DNA from: an uncultured Bilophila sp.
GTDB taxonomy: Bacteria > Desulfobacterota > Desulfovibrionia > Desulfovibrionales > Desulfovibrionaceae
Assembly (NCBI GenBank): GCA_959604115.1
Contig: CAUHBW010000006.1
Location: forward strand, 1-24,719
Length of the DNA: 24,719 bases
Direction of reading: 5' to 3'
Part shown: in pieces, positions 24,026-24,719 of the stretch
Numbering within the stretch: the stretch's first letter is position 1
Layout of the letters: each line of letters begins with the position of its first letter
The notes under the pieces: model-generated
Told to the model about the DNA's origin: nothing
Database searches by the model: none
Seen by the model: only the letters and a program-made list of their open reading frames with translations
Made by a program: the position numbers and the translations under genes

Positions 24026-24719
24026 TCATGTTGCATACTTCCACCAGATTTTCCGTTGTGGGTTCCAGTGAAACCCCGCCGCCGAGAGCTGTTCTTTTTT
24101 CGCCGCCGTGTTTCCTGTGGCGAGGATGCACTCTCGACCATCCTGTGCCGGTACGATTTTGTATGAAATTCCATCCAGATGGGGCAATGTTGAAAGTCCG
24201 TCTAGCGTTGGATTTGAGGCGGGTGAAAAATTTTTTGCTTGTCTTGAATCATCCTGAGTCGTTTTGCCTCTCTGTGGGGCGTTTACGGCATTTTTCTGTT
24301 TTTGAGGTCTATTCAGCTTGTCTGAGTTGAACTCTCCGTCCGTGTCCTCCTCCGTGACGATACCGAGCATAGCTGAGAGGGCATATCGCCTAATGTACGT
24401 CATCGAAATGCCTACTCCCTGAGGATCAGGCTTGGGCAAGGGAACCACGGCAAGACTCGATTGCCATTGTCCCGACTCCGCGTGGGTGAGCTTGGTGACG
24501 AGTCCCAGACATCCCGATTCGGCTGGAACAGGATACTGGCAGAGCCATATCCCATTGGAGAGTAACGCGTCACGGCACGAATCCATGACACTGTTGAGGG
24601 TGGCGTACTTGCTCTTGGTAAACGGGTTGTTGGCATCCTTGGTTGCCGGTTGGAGTTGTTCCTGAACCCTGATGAGTGCCTGTGCCAATTTACCTACTTG
24701 CTCCGAACAAAACGAGTCA
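24026..24719 (-). CDS. ERF-family single-strand annealing recombinase (5' end outside window)
   Basis: Seen: at least 231 codons; the frame is open to the right window edge. The TTG at 24688 is not the true start, because the ten codons upstream read SEQVGK-LAQALIRVQEQ, the usual ERF N-terminus. The hallmark block NPFTKSKYATLNSVMDSCR, the central GISMTYIRRYAL and the LGIVTEEDTDGE motif are all present. A linker of about 60 residues leads to a C-terminal unit with QLSAAGFHWNPQRKIWW, a small add-on also seen in other DNA-handling proteins. Known: ERF proteins form rings that anneal complementary single strands in phages and plasmids. It is the first visible gene of the element's recombination module. 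Confidence 0.88.
   Translation of the reverse strand, partial: DSFCSEQVGKLAQALIRVQEQLQPATKDANNPFTKSKYATLNSVMDSCRDALLSNGIWLCQYPVPAESGCLGLVTKLTHAESGQWQSSLAVVPLPKPDPQGVGISMTYIRRYALSAMLGIVTEEDTDGEFNSDKLNRPQKQKNAVNAPQRGKTTQDDSRQAKNFSPASNPTLDGLSTLPHLDGISYKIVPAQDGRECILATGNTAAKKEQLSAAGFHWNPQRKIWWKYAT

Larger units (their letters stand above)
16959..24719. mobile_element. One end of an integrated element next to tRNA-Asn
   Basis: From the tRNA-Asn 3' end to the window edge, base composition drops visibly. All genes read on the minus strand, and the content is accessory: annealing protein, nuclease, toxin-antitoxin, AAA+/DUF3150/VWA triad and a broken Rpn gene. tRNA 3' ends are standard integration sites. 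No complete integrase, capsid or conjugation gene is in view, so prophage, ICE or degenerate island cannot be told apart. Only one boundary is visible, and no duplicated tRNA end (att repeat) can be checked here. Confidence 0.6.

Noticed and set aside
24026..24688. TTG at 24688 as the start of the ERF gene
   Set aside because: The frame continues upstream with a typical ERF N-terminus (SEQVGKLAQAL), and no ribosome site is placed before the TTG.

Overview
The left two thirds of the window looks like core chromosome of a GC-rich, anaerobic, sulfate- or sulfite-reducing delta-proteobacterium, most likely Desulfovibrionaceae. The clues are an HmcF/TmcB/DsrK-type heterodisulfide-reductase-like iron-sulfur subunit, a large iron-type alcohol dehydrogenase, and the order lysS-lolC/E-lolD-bamA-amiC-skp-lpxD-fabZ-lpxA, which I recall as typical of this group. 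The species is not proven by the sequence.

Layout. (1) 1-4649: the iron-sulfur subunit ends in a strong terminator. Next come a gene-poor stretch with two large hairpins and a G-quadruplex motif, a divergent Fe-ADH, a 61-aa two-helix membrane protein and trmO. (2) 4892-16482: a minus-strand block for building the outer membrane. lysS leads into the lipoprotein exporter (lolC/E, lolD), the beta-barrel insertase (bamA, with an extra N-terminal domain), a cell-wall amidase, the periplasmic chaperone skp, and lipid A / fatty acid genes (lpxD, fabZ, lpxA). It ends in tRNA-Thr(GGT), whose promoter lies inside the last codons of lpxA. trmO, whose known substrate in E. coli is this tRNA class, sits next to that tRNA. 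(3) 16827-16996: tRNA-Asn(GTT) with its own promoter and terminator. (4) 16997-24719: a visibly less GC-rich accessory region directly after the tRNA 3' end, all on the minus strand, read as one end of an integrated mobile element.

The accessory region reads, in transcription order: an ERF-type single-strand annealing protein (cut by the window edge), a PD-(D/E)XK nuclease with a Cas4/AddB-like four-cysteine Fe-S signature, a DUF1778-GNAT toxin-antitoxin pair, a MoxR/CobS-like AAA+ ATPase, a DUF3150-like protein, a CobT-like protein with both an HExxH motif and a von Willebrand A MIDAS, a small protein with a zinc ribbon split by a glycine-rich membrane hairpin, a 53-aa GTG-start membrane peptide, and a frameshifted Rpn-family nuclease remnant before a terminator. 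The pairing of a recombinase/exonuclease module with an AAA+/DUF3150/VWA triad recalls the SXT/R391 ICE and IncA/C plasmid recombination locus. The triad's function is, to my knowledge, unknown, and it is the best candidate here for an undescribed system.

The toxin-antitoxin insert carries its own promoter, whose 17-bp spacer is largely an inverted repeat, and its own terminator about 20 bp before the ATPase start codon. How the ATPase operon is transcribed is therefore an open question. A TATAAA box overlapping that terminator is one possible answer.
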